DNA of 64,000 nt from Sapria himalayana (taxonomy: Eukaryota; Streptophyta; Magnoliopsida; Malpighiales; Rafflesiaceae): positions 186,001-250,000 of the forward strand of contig JAREIK010001468.1 of the NCBI GenBank assembly GCA_029783825.1, in the 5' to 3' direction. A model generated the notes under the pieces. It was not told where the DNA came from, made no database searches, and worked only from the letters and a program-made list of their open reading frames with translations. This document shows positions 25,461-37,800 of this stretch, piece by piece. Numbering within the stretch: the stretch's first letter is position 1; every line of letters starts with the position of its first letter. The translations under genes and the position numbers were made by a program.

Positions 25461-25620
25461 ATTTCACATATACATATACAAATACATATATATGTATACT
25501 AATATACATTTATATGTATATATGTAATTATATATATGTATATATATAAATATATATAGTAAGTTTCTTGATGTTGTCTACTTCTACCCCATCAAATCTT
25601 AAAAAATCCAGCCCTATTTG

Positions 25621-27340
25621 TTGAATGCTCCAGATATATTTCCACATTCTTTTTTAAATGATAATATTGATTTGTCATATTGTTAGCTCAGAATTGTCAA
25701 CATAGTTGCACCGTAATTGCTGGACCAAATATGAGATTAAGACAATAGCTTTTCAAAATTTTAAATATTTTCTAAGCTCCAATTCCTCACAACGTATAAT
25801 CTCGCATACAAACAAAAACAAACAACATAAACACAAACACTAAATTGTAAATAAAATTATGATTATGTATATAATCAATACACACAATGCATAGAAAATA
25901 AATATTATATACAAATTATGATTATATATATAATCTACACACACATCATACAAAAAATAAATATTATACACGAACTATCATTGTGTGTGTGTGTGTGTGT
26001 GTATAAAATCTATGCACATAATGAACATAAAATAAATCATACATAATACACATAATGTACACACAAATTACAATTTAAATATATGTATATATAAATAAAT
26101 ACAAAGTTCAAATTTGTATAAGAAAGAGAAAAAAGAAATGCTTAGAGAGAAGAAGCCTCCAAAAAAGTAAAGATTCTACCCCCCAAATTCATGCATAGAG
26201 AGAGAGAGAGAGATCACCAAAAAAAAACACAAAATACAATCTTCTATAGAAAAATATTTTGTTTTTTTTTTATTAAGACGTGATGTAAGCACTCCCTCCA
26301 TCTAGAAGGAACAACAAGTGTCCTCATGAGAAAAGAGGAACATTCTTATTTTCACACTTTTTTAATTATTCTTTTGAAAAACAAAAGATATATTTTATCC
26401 TATCTATAGTCAAATTTAATAATGCATATTACATGAGTGAAAAAAAATAAAATAATCAAATATTAAATATAAGATAAATAATTACAAAAAATATGATTAG
26501 CATATTTATAATAATTCAAAATCTTCGTAGAAACATCTAATAATAATGGATTTAATTTAATGTTTTAATTATAGTTCATTTTTTCAAGATTATAACATAT
26601 GGGTAAATAGTAATTTTTATATAATTATTTTCAAGCCTCTCAAAATATGGTTTTTATTGAGTATTTTAGAAAAGATAAACTAAAATAGTTCATGTAAAAA
26701 CTATTTTGTTAATGCATATTATATACATGATAAAAAAATTATATAATCAAATATTAGATATAAGAAGTATTTAATTAAAATAAAGTAGAATATTTATAAT
26801 AATTCAAAATCTAAGTAGAAAAAAAAATACTAATTTTTTTTTTGAATTTTAGCGTTCTTTAAATATTATACCTTTCGGATAATTAAAATTTGTATCAAAT
26901 CACTTTTATATTGTTCAAATTATGTTGATTGATATTACATGTGGGAAAAAAAAACCAAATATTAGTAGTAATATAAATAATTATTCAAAATATAATCTAG
27001 ATTAATATTTTTCAAAATAATTATTCACAATGATTTAAAATTTAGGTTAGCAAACTTATAAATTAAGAATTTAAATTTTTTTTTTGAATTTTTGACCAAT
27101 TTTTATTGTGCTTCAAAATCTAGGTATACTACTTATTAATAATAATTTATTTTTATGAAAAAATTAACTCATTTGTTTAACAATTTAACTTATATATAAT
27201 TACAATTTTTATTTAATCATTTTTTATCTCTATTAATTTTGCACTCAAGTTTTAGTTAAAAAAATGTTCATGACTCGTATGTTGTGTTAGCACGCTTATC
27301 TTAATAAACAACTTTTTATATTTTGAATATTGATAGCGTT
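25621..27340. other. AT-rich intergenic sequence with microsatellites and a degenerate tandem repeat
   Basis: No gene recognised. A TG run lies at about 25982-26003 and a GA run at about 26197-26212. Blocks at 26415-26560, 26705-26825 and, more weakly, 26930-27060 share (a)atcaaatatta-atataa and tttataataattcaaaatct. This suggests a diverged tandem repeat of about 270-290 bp. Confidence 0.55.
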
Positions 27341-27350
27341 TACACACACA

Positions 27351-27398
<48 letters not shown>

Positions 27399-27468
27399 CA
27401 GACACACACACAGACACACACACATAGACACACACACATAGACACACACACACATATATATATATATT
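27341..27468. repeat. (CA)n compound microsatellite
   Basis: CA repeats with interspersed caaaca, cagaca and catagaca variants, ending in TA repeats. The minus-strand cysteine/valine-rich open frame across it is an artefact of the repeat. Confidence 0.9.
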
Positions 27469-27567
27469 AAAATCAAGTGCACACATTTTATAATACAAAC
27501 ACACTACTTTATTTTATATTGCTGATGCATATTTTTGTTTTCATTTAATATTCCATATTATACTTCT

Positions 27568-27605
<38 letters not shown>

Positions 27606-27836
27606 CCTCCACCCTCTCGTCCCAAATGTAACCTATACTATTCGATCACATTTAATATAACATCACATCTAAGAGAAGATTTTTGTTAAATAAAAAAATT
27701 ATAGTAAGATAAATATGCACCATTATGCAGTTTTGAATTTTTTTTTTTTTTTTGCATACATGCCCTCCCATGCTATCTCTCATCCCTTATACGAGCCTTA
27801 GGACCCTACGGCACATATTAATCATCCACTAGAATC

Positions 27837-27874
<38 letters not shown>

Positions 27875-27959
27875 ATTTTATCATAGAGATTGAGACACGA
27901 GTTCAATTCCCAAGATCACCATACGATGCGTAAATTAGATCCTGCGACATGACTACCAT
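27469..27959. other. AT-rich sequence with TA/TG microsatellites
   Basis: TA run at about 27575-27601 and TA-TG run at about 27838-27874. No gene seen. It lies 3' of the ABC transporter stop codon, so part of it may be transcribed as 3' untranslated sequence. Confidence 0.5.
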
Positions 27960-28080
27960 AAACATGCAACTGACGCATAATCCAACAACTGATGCATAGA
28001 TCGACAGCTGAAGAATAAATCAACTACTGATGGAGCATAAATCAAGAACTAGGGCATAGATCAAGAACTGACGGATAGGA
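27960..28080. repeat. Imperfect ~20-bp tandem repeat directly after the ABC transporter stop codon
   Basis: Five to six variants of the theme cata(a/g)atcaa-aactga(t/c)g follow one another, for example aactgatgcatagatcgaca and aagaactgacggataggatc. They abut the TGA at 28081-28083 on the minus strand and therefore probably form the start of the 3' untranslated region. Confidence 0.6.
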
Positions 28081-28215
28081 TCAAGCGATGGATAAATCAA
28101 CCGCATCGAGGCTGTTGTGCTGTCTCCACAGCTGCGCATATCTTCCGGCCGAGTTGCTCAAGAGAACTTCGTGAGGCCCCTGCTCTACGACCTTCCCGTT
28201 CTCCAGCACCATTAT
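28081..28215 (-). CDS. ABCB25: ABCB25-like terminal exon k
   Basis: 45 codons including stop: [19 protein letters not shown], then [15 protein letters not shown] and the tail [10 protein letters not shown]. The stop TGA is at 28081-28083. The acceptor is ctcag after a 4.0-kb intron. Confidence 0.92.
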   Translation of the reverse strand: MMVLENGKVVEQGPHEVLLSNSAGRYAQLWRQHNSLDAVDLSIA

Positions 28216-31200
28216 CTGAGCACATCATTTCGTTTTTTTTTTTTTTTTTTTTTTGATTTTGTTAGATCAGGAAATCAGGCAGCAGAATCTAAGGGCGAGC
28301 AACACCAAGTTGTGACCTCCAGCAAGCACATGAAACGCAGAGACTGTGCCTGCACAGCTTGGAGGCCTCGTACTCGTGCAGGCTAGATGAGTGTATTTTG
28401 CAGTGGCAGTGTGTGGCAATACCATGATGATTAAACAATAAAAAAAAAACATTAATGATATATATTAATAACATTCTTATTATTCAAGATAATTAATTTA
28501 ATATTTCTTAATTAAAATTCTTATTATTCTAGATATTGAAGTTTTTTTTTTGAGCACGAGCGTGCCTACGTGCCTGGCCAGGCCCGGCACGGTTTAAAAT
28601 AACCGGGCCCGCTCGGGCTGGCCCATCCACACGGTTAGGGATTCGGGGGACCGCGGGAGGGGCCATCGCAGGGTCGGACTAAAGGGACACCCGACACGGG
28701 ACGAACTCGTGCGGGTGTGCCGTGCCACGGGCCGATCCGTGCCGGGCCGGCCCAAGCACGGCCGAACCATGCCGTGCCTCCTGCCGGGCCGGGCCGGGCC
28801 GGCTGACACCTCTAATGCTATATATATATATATAATATGAGTGTTACGTGTTATAATATGTACTAGTTTACTCATCACTTGATTTGAGCCTAGGCATGAT
28901 CACAAATATTGATAATTCAATTGATTTTTATAGGTAGAAGAAAAACATATAAAATATTATTAATATCCACCTATTACTTTTTCACGAGACACTATTTCAT
29001 CTATTAGATTTTCTATTAGCACATTGTCACGGACTTAGTTTTTCCGCTGAGCTCCAGTGCGGCACTTAGACATATAGGTGTGACTCGGGCCGGGCCGGCA
29101 CAGCACGGGAAAATTCCATGCCCGGGCCCGTGCCGTGCCTGACCCGGCACGGTTCGGCCCGTGGCACGGCACACCGGCACGGGTTCGTCCCGTGTCGGGT
29201 GTTCCTTGAGCCCGACCCCGCGATGGTCCCTCCCGCAAAAAAGACCGCGGGTCGGGTCTGATTCGTAGCCAGAGATCGTGAACAAAACAATGCTTTCCAA
29301 AACTATACGATGCAGATTAAATGATCTCTCTTCATAATTCATATTCTAAAAAATACATATAAAAAATAATAAAATATAATATTCAATTGATAAGATAATT
29401 CATGATTAAAATTATATCTTGCAAAAAATAATTCAAAACACTCCTCCCAAATAAGAAGTGTCTAAGTTATCTTAATTAAATATGTATTATTTCTTTTAAT
29501 CATCTCATTATGTGAGAGTGCAGCTATGCAATAACTCTAATGTATAACCTCATGATCCATATAAAATGTATAGAAACTATATCATATGTATTCTAAATTA
29601 AGGTTACTTATTATTTTTTTTTTTTAACAGATTAATTTTTTTATTATTTTATGAAATATTTAAAAAATAATAAACACAAGTATTCCATGACAAAAAAAAA
29701 ATTATGTGTACTTTGAGCATTCATATATTAAGATGATCAAATACCTAAAATTCACTCTGATTATATCTCTACTAGGTGTTTCCATATAATTGAGTATATC
29801 ATATCAAATGAATTGATACTCGCACCAAGTTGAAAAATAAGATAAAAAACTTAGTTATATTTTTCTAATTGATATACTTCATATTGTAAGGCATAAAATA
29901 CACTTAAGACTAGGATATAATATTCTCAACATGAACAATAATAAATGATAAAGTTAAAAATACAAAAAATATATATATATATAACATACTCAAATATCTA
30001 GAAAGAATTTCTATCATATGGGAGAAGAAATCCAATCCACCATGCTAAATCCTAAATGAAATATTACTTAAAGTCTTTAGATACTACAAATACATATCAA
30101 TAAATAAAAAAAATAAAATCAAAATTGAGTCGTATTAAAAAATAATTCACGAAAAATATACTAATAGAGTTGGTTATAAACAATAATAATATTTTTAAAA
30201 TAAGAAAAAATTACAATGAATAGATTATAATTACTAATGAAACAAATATTGACTCTTGAATTAATAATCCATAAGCATGAATAGTGAGTACGAGCGACAA
30301 AACATGTTATTATTTGTGCACAAATAACAAAAATTTGAGGATTTTTTCAAAACCCTAATTACCTATAAGATACTTTGAACGTGTTACCTACTCAAAGAGG
30401 TCAAATATCTACTTTTCTCTTCTACTATTCTTTACTGTAACAATCAAATAAGATATATATTTTAAAAGTCAATATTGGATGAGCAAATAAAACACATAGA
30501 TACTGACTACTTCCTAAGAAATAATATCTAGATATGACCAATATTATAACATATATTCAGACAGTAGAAAAGATAATGAATATATTCACACAAATCTTAA
30601 ATAGACTTCAGCTTATTTTTTTTTCATTCAAGTTTAATATTATACACTCGTACATACTAGTTTGAATGGGAGTATTGTAGTTAATTAATTTGATGATATG
30701 TAATTTATCCCAATCAATTTTACTCATTATATAAAGAGATTTAATTTATTTATATTTTTTTCGTGATCAAATATTATTGCTTATTTTTAGTTTCTTTTGT
30801 ACACGATGGTATTAGAGTTAAGAGTTTTCTAGGGTTAGGATTTCTCAGCCAAATTAGGGTCCATCGGCGCCCTCACCAAATCCCTAGCTAAGCCAGCTCT
30901 GCCAGATACAAACGTGTTTAGTGATAGTGTGCTTGCGTGCGCATTTCACGGTGACCATGCGTGGTGCATGTGATAGTAAGTGCTATGTGAAAAATGCTAC
31001 TGCCATAAGAAACAAAGTGAGCGGAAGTGTGTGCTATGAATTGTGAAGCGTAGGCAGGAAAGATGACGTGACATGCACCTGTGCGAGGTGACAGTGCATA
31101 TAATAACTTCGAAGTGATGGGTTGCAACAATGTGGAGCCACGTGCTGTGAGCAGTGGTGTAACCGAGCCGAGTCGAGCCGAGTCGACCCGAGTATTAGGC

Positions 31201-32082
31201 AGGCTCGGCTCGGTTTTAAAGGAGTAGGCTCGAGCTTGATCACGAGCCTGTTTACGAGCTGACGAGCTGAGTTTGAGGGTGCTCAGGCTCGGTTTTAAAA
31301 GAGTAGGCTCGAGCTTGTTCACGAGCCTGTTTACGAGCTGACGAGCCGAGTTTGAGGGTGCTCGGGCTCGGCTCGTTTAACTTACGAGCTTGTTCACGAG
31401 CTTGATTAACGAGCTTGTTCACGAGCCTGGTTAACGAGCTTGCTCACGAGTCTGGTTAACGAGCTTGCTCACAAGCCTATTCACGAGCCGGTCACGAGCC
31501 TATTTATGAGCTGACGAGCTGAGTTTAAGGGTGCTCGGGCTCGGCTCGTTTAACTTATGAGCCTTAAAATAATGTTCGGAAATTAAAGAAAATGTTCATC
31601 TAAAATAGCCAACATACAACTAAATTAAAAAGATGAGATAATAAAAATTCAATTAACTTGATTGAAATTCAAGAGTTAAAATATTCATCATGTTCATTTG
31701 TTGGAAAAATTTGTTGTGCATCAAGCCTTCTTCATGTTCACGAGCCTGTTAATGAGCTTGGTTCACGAGCTTGTTCACAAGCCTTGTTAACGAGCTTGCT
31801 TACGAGCCTATTCACGAGACTGTTTACGAGCTGACGAGCCGAGTTTGAGGGTGCTGGGACTCAGCTCATTTAACTTACGAGCCTCAAAATGATGTTCGGG
31901 CTCGGCTCGTTTAACTTAATAAACGAGTTTGAGCGAGATTCTAACGAGCCGAACGCCGAGCAGCTCGGCTCGGTTGCAGCCCTAACTGTGAGATACAAGC
32001 AGTGTAGCAGACGATTTGGTGTGGTGCAGTGCATAAATTGTGCAGTCGTAAGTCTGCGGTCATAGACACTTTATATACATAC

Positions 32083-32134
<52 letters not shown>

Positions 32135-34841
32135 TAAGACGCATAATTAGATAGATTATAAGAATGGAAAACAAAAATCATATTAAGGCGCATGATATTA
32201 CCTCGTCGCACTGCATTGCAGTCGTAAGTCTGTGGGCGATGAAGATGGAAGTGCGATTACTAGCCAACGACTTTAATGCACTCAGTATCTCTGCTTCGGT
32301 TGTGCTATCCAGCGCGCTCGTTCCTTCATCACAAAGCCTGAGGAAACCAGCCAACAGAAAGAGAAGGCTACAATAATCCCAAAATAGCCACTTCGAAAAG
32401 CTTGCTGATAAGTACTCCTAGACTTAAAGTATGCACCAAGCGTACCAATAGAATACCAAATCCATAAGGGCAACCCAAGATTACAAACAAACACACGGGT
32501 GCCATGATTTGCTCTTATCGAGAAATGTTGGACTTTGTGATTTTTAGCTTTGCTGCTGTCTACTTTTACTTTGTATTTGATGAGAGCACTCAACTCAAGT
32601 GTGCTGCTCCGATCAATTCTTCCCTCGTGACTCTGGTGTGTGTTTTTGTGCTTCAAGGTTACTTAATTGGAAGTTGTTTTGTTTCATGTTGTGCTAAGCT
32701 AATTTTACTTGTTATTTTATTTTTATCACATTCAACTTGTAACATAGTATTAGACCCAATCCTAGGACAAATTAGCCCCTAGGAGAACGTCATCCTAATG
32801 TGGCACACGCGCGCACACGCGCACACACACGCATGCACGCACGCTCGCACACGCACGAACAAGCGCACGCACACACGCATGTGCGCACACACACACACAC
32901 AACCGTGTGCAATAATTGTCAATGCACACTACACCGACACAATTGATCCATCATTACATTATTCCAACAACAGGGAGGGAGAATTGCCATCATAATTCCG
33001 ACGACAATAAGAAAACAATAACTTTGAGTATGGAGAAGCTCACACCAACCACCCCCACCCCTTCCTCATCCCAAGCTGCTAATTAAAAAAAAATAAAAAT
33101 AAATAAACAAACATGTCGGAAGGTTGATTTTCTTACAAAATAGCAGGTGCTTTCAAGAATGCACGTGCCAGTGCTACACGCTGCTTCTCTCCCCCACTTA
33201 GCTGCAGAAAAACAACCAAGTCAAAAAATTTTAAATTTAAAAGGATAAGTATGGAGAGCACAACTTGCTCCCAAGAAAACATGACCTACTGATAGGATGC
33301 GTGTGTATTAAAGTGTAATATTATGCACAATAAAATGTGTGCATGTGTGATAGTTTGGAATGATGGAACATGGTGCATTAAGCAAGCAACAGTCTGTGCA
33401 GAGTAGAGGTGTCAAACGGGCAGGGTCAGCCCATTTTTTTTGAGCACGAGCGTGCCTTTGTGCCGGGCCTGGTCGTATGGTTCGGGCATCGTGGGACCGC
33501 GGGTCGGGTCCAATCAGACCCGACCCACGGTTTTTTTTGCGGGAGGGGCAATCGTGGGGTCGGGCTCAGGGGACACCCGACACAAGATGAACCCGTGCCG
33601 GTGTGCCGTGCCACGGGCCGAACCGTGCCGGGTCAGGCACGGCATGGCACGGGCCAGGCACGGCACGGCTCGTGCCTAACCCGGGCACGGGATTTTCCCG
33701 TGCCGGGCCGGGCCGGCCCGGTTGACACCTCTATTGCAGTGGAGTGCGAAGTGATTGTGTGTGATGTGGCAAGCACACATTGCGAGATGGTGATGCAGTG
33801 TGGTTTGTTCCGCATGCCGAATTCGCATTCGACATGGGACGGCCTGAGTTTTAGAGTTTTTTCTTTTAAAGTATTTATCTTGCCTATGATCTCTCTTCAT
33901 AAAAGGATAAATTAGCATCCAAGGCTTTGAAGCTAGTAGAATTTTAGTAAGTGCCAATGTCATATTTTATAAAGCCCGAGTCTTTTTTATTTAGTAAATT
34001 TGGGAAGAGTAAGAATCCAGAAGGAATCTTTGGACCCAATAATTTTCCTTATTCCTGGGTAGTTCCACTTGTACCTCCTATTAGAATAGAGATTCGCCCA
34101 TCCGCTACTTATTAAATTGTTGGTCCATATTATGATGATAATTCCAAATAATCATCAGATAATTCCAACTAAGTACAAATCTTGGTGATTAGGAAAAAGC
34201 AAAATTTCTCAGGAGAAAAAATATCACTCGAGTCCAGACAACATAGTGGCTCACAAGTCTACTCTAATTCAGACTATATGAGAGATATCAAGAGAGATGT
34301 TGAGGTTTAGTCCAGACATCCCTGCATGCAAATACCATGTCTGGCACGTCGATGGTGGCCCAGATAACTTTTTTCCCCTTCTAAGCAGGATATTTATGAC
34401 ATGTAACACTAATTTTAAGAAAGATAATGAGGTTTTAGTGTAGCTTGTTAATTTTTTTTTTTTTTTTTTTTACACCGTATGATATCTCCCAACTTATGTG
34501 TTGTCCCAACCACAGTATATAAATGCTTATTTTTCATTTTTTTTATTAATTAATGAAAATCATTTTTCCTCTCTTTCTAACTCTCTCTCTCTAGCTCTCT
34601 CTCTCTAACTCTCTCTAGCTCTCTCTCTCTCTAACTCTCTCTCTAGCTCTCTCTCTTTAACACACACACACACACACACTCTCTCTCTCTAGCTCTCTAG
34701 CTCTCTCTCTCTCTCTAACACACACACACACACACACACACTCTAGCTCTCTCTCTCTAACACACACACACACACACACACACACTCTAGCTCTCTCTCT
34801 CTCTCTCTCTCTTACACACACACTCTCTCTCTAGCTCTCTA

Positions 34842-34883
<42 letters not shown>

Positions 34884-37800
34884 TATCTCTCTCCCCTACT
34901 CCCTCGGCCGAACCCTGGAAGTCCCAAAATGAATACTTAGAAAACTAAAATCCACATAGTCGATCTTAATTATATCGAGAATATACTTTAATAATGATGA
35001 TTTTTAATACCAGCCGAAAATATAACATTTTGAGAAGACAACATTTGAGACAAAATAACAAGAAATGTTAATATTCGAAACCTAGTACCAGGGATTAAAA
35101 TATCGATTTCTACGGATATATCGGTTTTTAGATTTTACGCATATATCGGAAATATCGAAGATATATCGGTGTGTATTTACATATGAGCACCAATCAAGGA
35201 TAGATATATCAGTCTTGATGGATATATCGATACTTAGAATTTAAGGATGTATCGGGAATTTTTATCATCGGGTAGAACAAAGTCTTATGCAGAAACAAGA
35301 ATTAAGTCACTTCCACCACACGAAGTATCTCTACCTACAATGCGGAAAAGTGCACGAGACCCCATACCTTCAACCCTCGTTCTCCTACCACGGTAGAGTA
35401 TTTCTCGGGGAAATTCATGATGGTGTCATGGATTGATGCCTGTCGGGCAGCATCATAGACCTGAGAGAAGAAGGGATACCCATCCGTGAAATTATTCTCG
35501 GGCGCGAGCGCAACACTTTGAGAAGAGTTAGAAGGGGAAACGCACCTCCTCCTCAGTTGCCGAAAGGCAGCCATAATGAATGTTGTGAAATATCGTGTCG
35601 TTAAACAGTACCTGAGCAGCGATTATGAATCAGCCAGCTGACCAAGGAAAACATGCACAATACATGTTTGGGGACAAGAACGAGTTGACCCAGCAGCAGC
35701 TAATGGAACATACTGTATCTTGAGGAACAGCACCAATGGAACGTCGCACACTATCGAGTCTTGCATCTCGTAGATCTTGCCCATCAATACTTATCTGCCA
35801 AGGAAAAGCCCTAGAAGAATTAAGTTCCGGTCGAAAGCACCGGGCGTACAAAAAGATTCCCATAGGTTCTCCGACAATTCTTACGCGCCCAGAATGAACA
35901 TCAAAAAACCTAAAGAGCAGCCTCAGAATGGTTGACTTTCCTGCAAGTAATGGAAACACAAAATATAAAGAGGAATTTCTAGCGGCTGTCTATTTGTGTG
36001 GTAGCAATAAGTCAGTATTTATTTTCTAATACATAAACTAAGTTACAACCTAGTACACAAGACATACTAGGGACCTGTTTGATAAAACTGAAAAAATTAA
36101 GTGATGATAAATAAGTGCTAAAAAATTAAGTACTAAATTTTATAAGTATTGAATTTGTATTAACAAATTATTTGATAAATGACTAAAAATTGAATGCTAA
36201 AATTTATATTTTTTTATATTTTTATCATTTTTATTAATGTAGTTCACTTTATTAAAATAAAATAGAATTTCTAATAAATTTTAATTTTTTAATACTATTA
36301 TTAATTATTATTTAAAAGAAATTTAAAACAAACATGAATTTTAATCAATCAGCTCCAAACATTTTTTTTATCAAACGCGCTTAAAATTTTAAGCTATTGA
36401 AAATTTTAATTTTAAGTCGGCTGAATTTTTTAAGTACGTTATCAAATAGCACCTAAGTTTATTATCATTTTTTCAAAAAAAAAAAAAAAATGGAAAGATT
36501 GATATTACATCTTATAATCCTACCACAAAAACAAAACGTAAGCATCTTCACGAGACATACGTAATAGTTTTCAATTTTTTCTTCTTCAAACTTAATATAT
36601 AAGATTTAAATGCACCAAATTAAAAGAAAATGTTGAGATTATAACATTTACTTTTTTTTTTTTTTAAATTTCTTCGACTATATCTAAGCGTAGATAAAAT
36701 TTTAATTGAACTTTCACCATGTTCATCAAGGCTAGAGACTAGGAAGGCATATTTTCATGGATTAATTTACTTGTATAACATGCTTGATGAAATATAGCAT
36801 ATTTTGGTTCTACGTGCTTTATACACAGTAAGTCTATAGGGAAAAAAGAAACTACCTCACAAGTTGATTTATTAAAAAAAGATGTGAATATTACATCTAA
36901 CAAATCTCAAGAGCATATTTTTTTTGGTAAAAAATAAAAAAAAAAATTATCATAACTTATAGGCAACCAGGGACAAATAGTTAAATACCACTTCCACTTG
37001 TTCCAACAATCGCTACGCTTTTACCGGCAGGCACCACGAAAGATATGCCGTCGAGGATCTTTCTTTCTTCAAGGTAACTAATATAAATTTAACAATTATT
37101 AAATTATGCAGATGACAAAACCCATCAGAAATAAATACATATTTACAAGCTTAGAAGGTGCTACATTTATTTTATAATTGCTCTAATTTGGTGATAGCAT
37201 CACCTAACATGTGGATTGCCCTATAAGTTTCTCTCTTTCTTTTTGACAAGTAATTGTATACTTTTTTTTTCTTCTCTCTTTATTTTTATTTTTTTTTTTA
37301 AAAACCAAGAGCTTCCAGGCTCACTTACATGGACCTCTATACATCCTCCATTGGGCCCATGGAGAACCGAGCAGGCAAGAAATATCCCCAGTGCCCCCAC
37401 CAATAAGACTTGAACTTGTGACCTCTTGGACATTTCCAAGAGTCCCAACCAGCTAAGCTCCTTATGAGAGGGATTACTTTTTCTCTCTTATTTGTATATG
37501 TAATGGTTTTTCATTTTTACATTATTAAAATTATCTTTTAATGGTTTCAATAATTATTTTAGTGTCTTTTTTTATATCAGAACTATGGTTTGAAAAACAC
37601 TGAAGTTGTGCAAAGGGTGAGAAGTGAGTTATAGACACGATGATTGTATTGACACGGTGTCTATAGTGACGCCAACCCAATATTAGCATCAACGGAGTAT
37701 GGGTGGGCGTGTGACAATAGTGTTGAATAACAAAAAATAGTGAAGTGTGCAAACATGTGGTGTCATGCAGCGTGTGTTGACAATTGCAATGGTTGGGTAG

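Larger units (their letters stand above)
17870..25620. repeat. Degenerate tandem array of four ~1.1-kb units, split by a hAT transposon
   Basis: Four successive units share the same ordered landmarks: cttatggtattataaactag; gaagagacat; aagttgactat; a ttttgtttNgcatccatt segment; tcctcacatatatt; aaggtaaatcccatagttttatttc; tctataacatgttgacaaa; a TA/GT microsatellite; and ggcagcttctaNcccatcc. Approximate units are 17870-18960, 18961-20010, 20011-21200 and 21201-21868 plus 25469-25620. The fourth is interrupted by the hAT element. Short open frames within the units (for example 19580-19795 and 20493-20786) are not conserved across copies, so I do not call them genes. The family is unknown. Confidence 0.75.
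28216..32201 (-). other. 4.0-kb intron of the ABC transporter with several transposon insertions
   Basis: Contains two broken hAT derivatives, AT-rich unassigned sequence, and a second hAT-like family. A segment at about 30790-31140 includes tggtattagag, similar to the Copia initiator-Met tRNA primer site tggtatcagag. That last match is suggestive only. Confidence 0.8.
33202..35367 (-). other. 2.2-kb intron of the ABC transporter
   Basis: Holds a short hAT derivative, a long CT/CA microsatellite and a set of atatatcgg repeats; the rest is unassigned. It separates the X-loop exon from the signature-motif exon. Confidence 0.8.

Noticed and set aside
27252..27482. Cysteine/valine-rich minus-strand open frame
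   Set aside because: It is a translation of the CA microsatellite.
31152..31984. Regularly spaced short repeats resembling a CRISPR array
   Set aside because: Units are irregular, the sequence is a plant nuclear intron, and terminal repeats with a target duplication identify a transposon.
32282..32656. 124-codon minus-strand open frame over exon j
   Set aside because: It reads exon j in the wrong frame; the correct frame gives a perfect Walker B to H-loop sequence with splice sites.
32804..32903. Possible gene in the His/Thr-rich open frame at 32798-32995
   Set aside because: It is a translation of the alternating CA/CG stretch in an intron.
33409..33915. 168-codon plus-strand open frame rich in Arg, Gly and Pro
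   Set aside because: It lies across the hAT derivative at 33404-33733; such frames appear on both strands of every GC-rich copy and have no recognisable domain.
35335..35959. Two separate minus-strand open frames at 35335-35574 and 35630-35959 as independent genes
   Set aside because: They are read-through translations of ABC transporter exons plus introns; splitting at GT-AG sites gives a continuous conserved domain.
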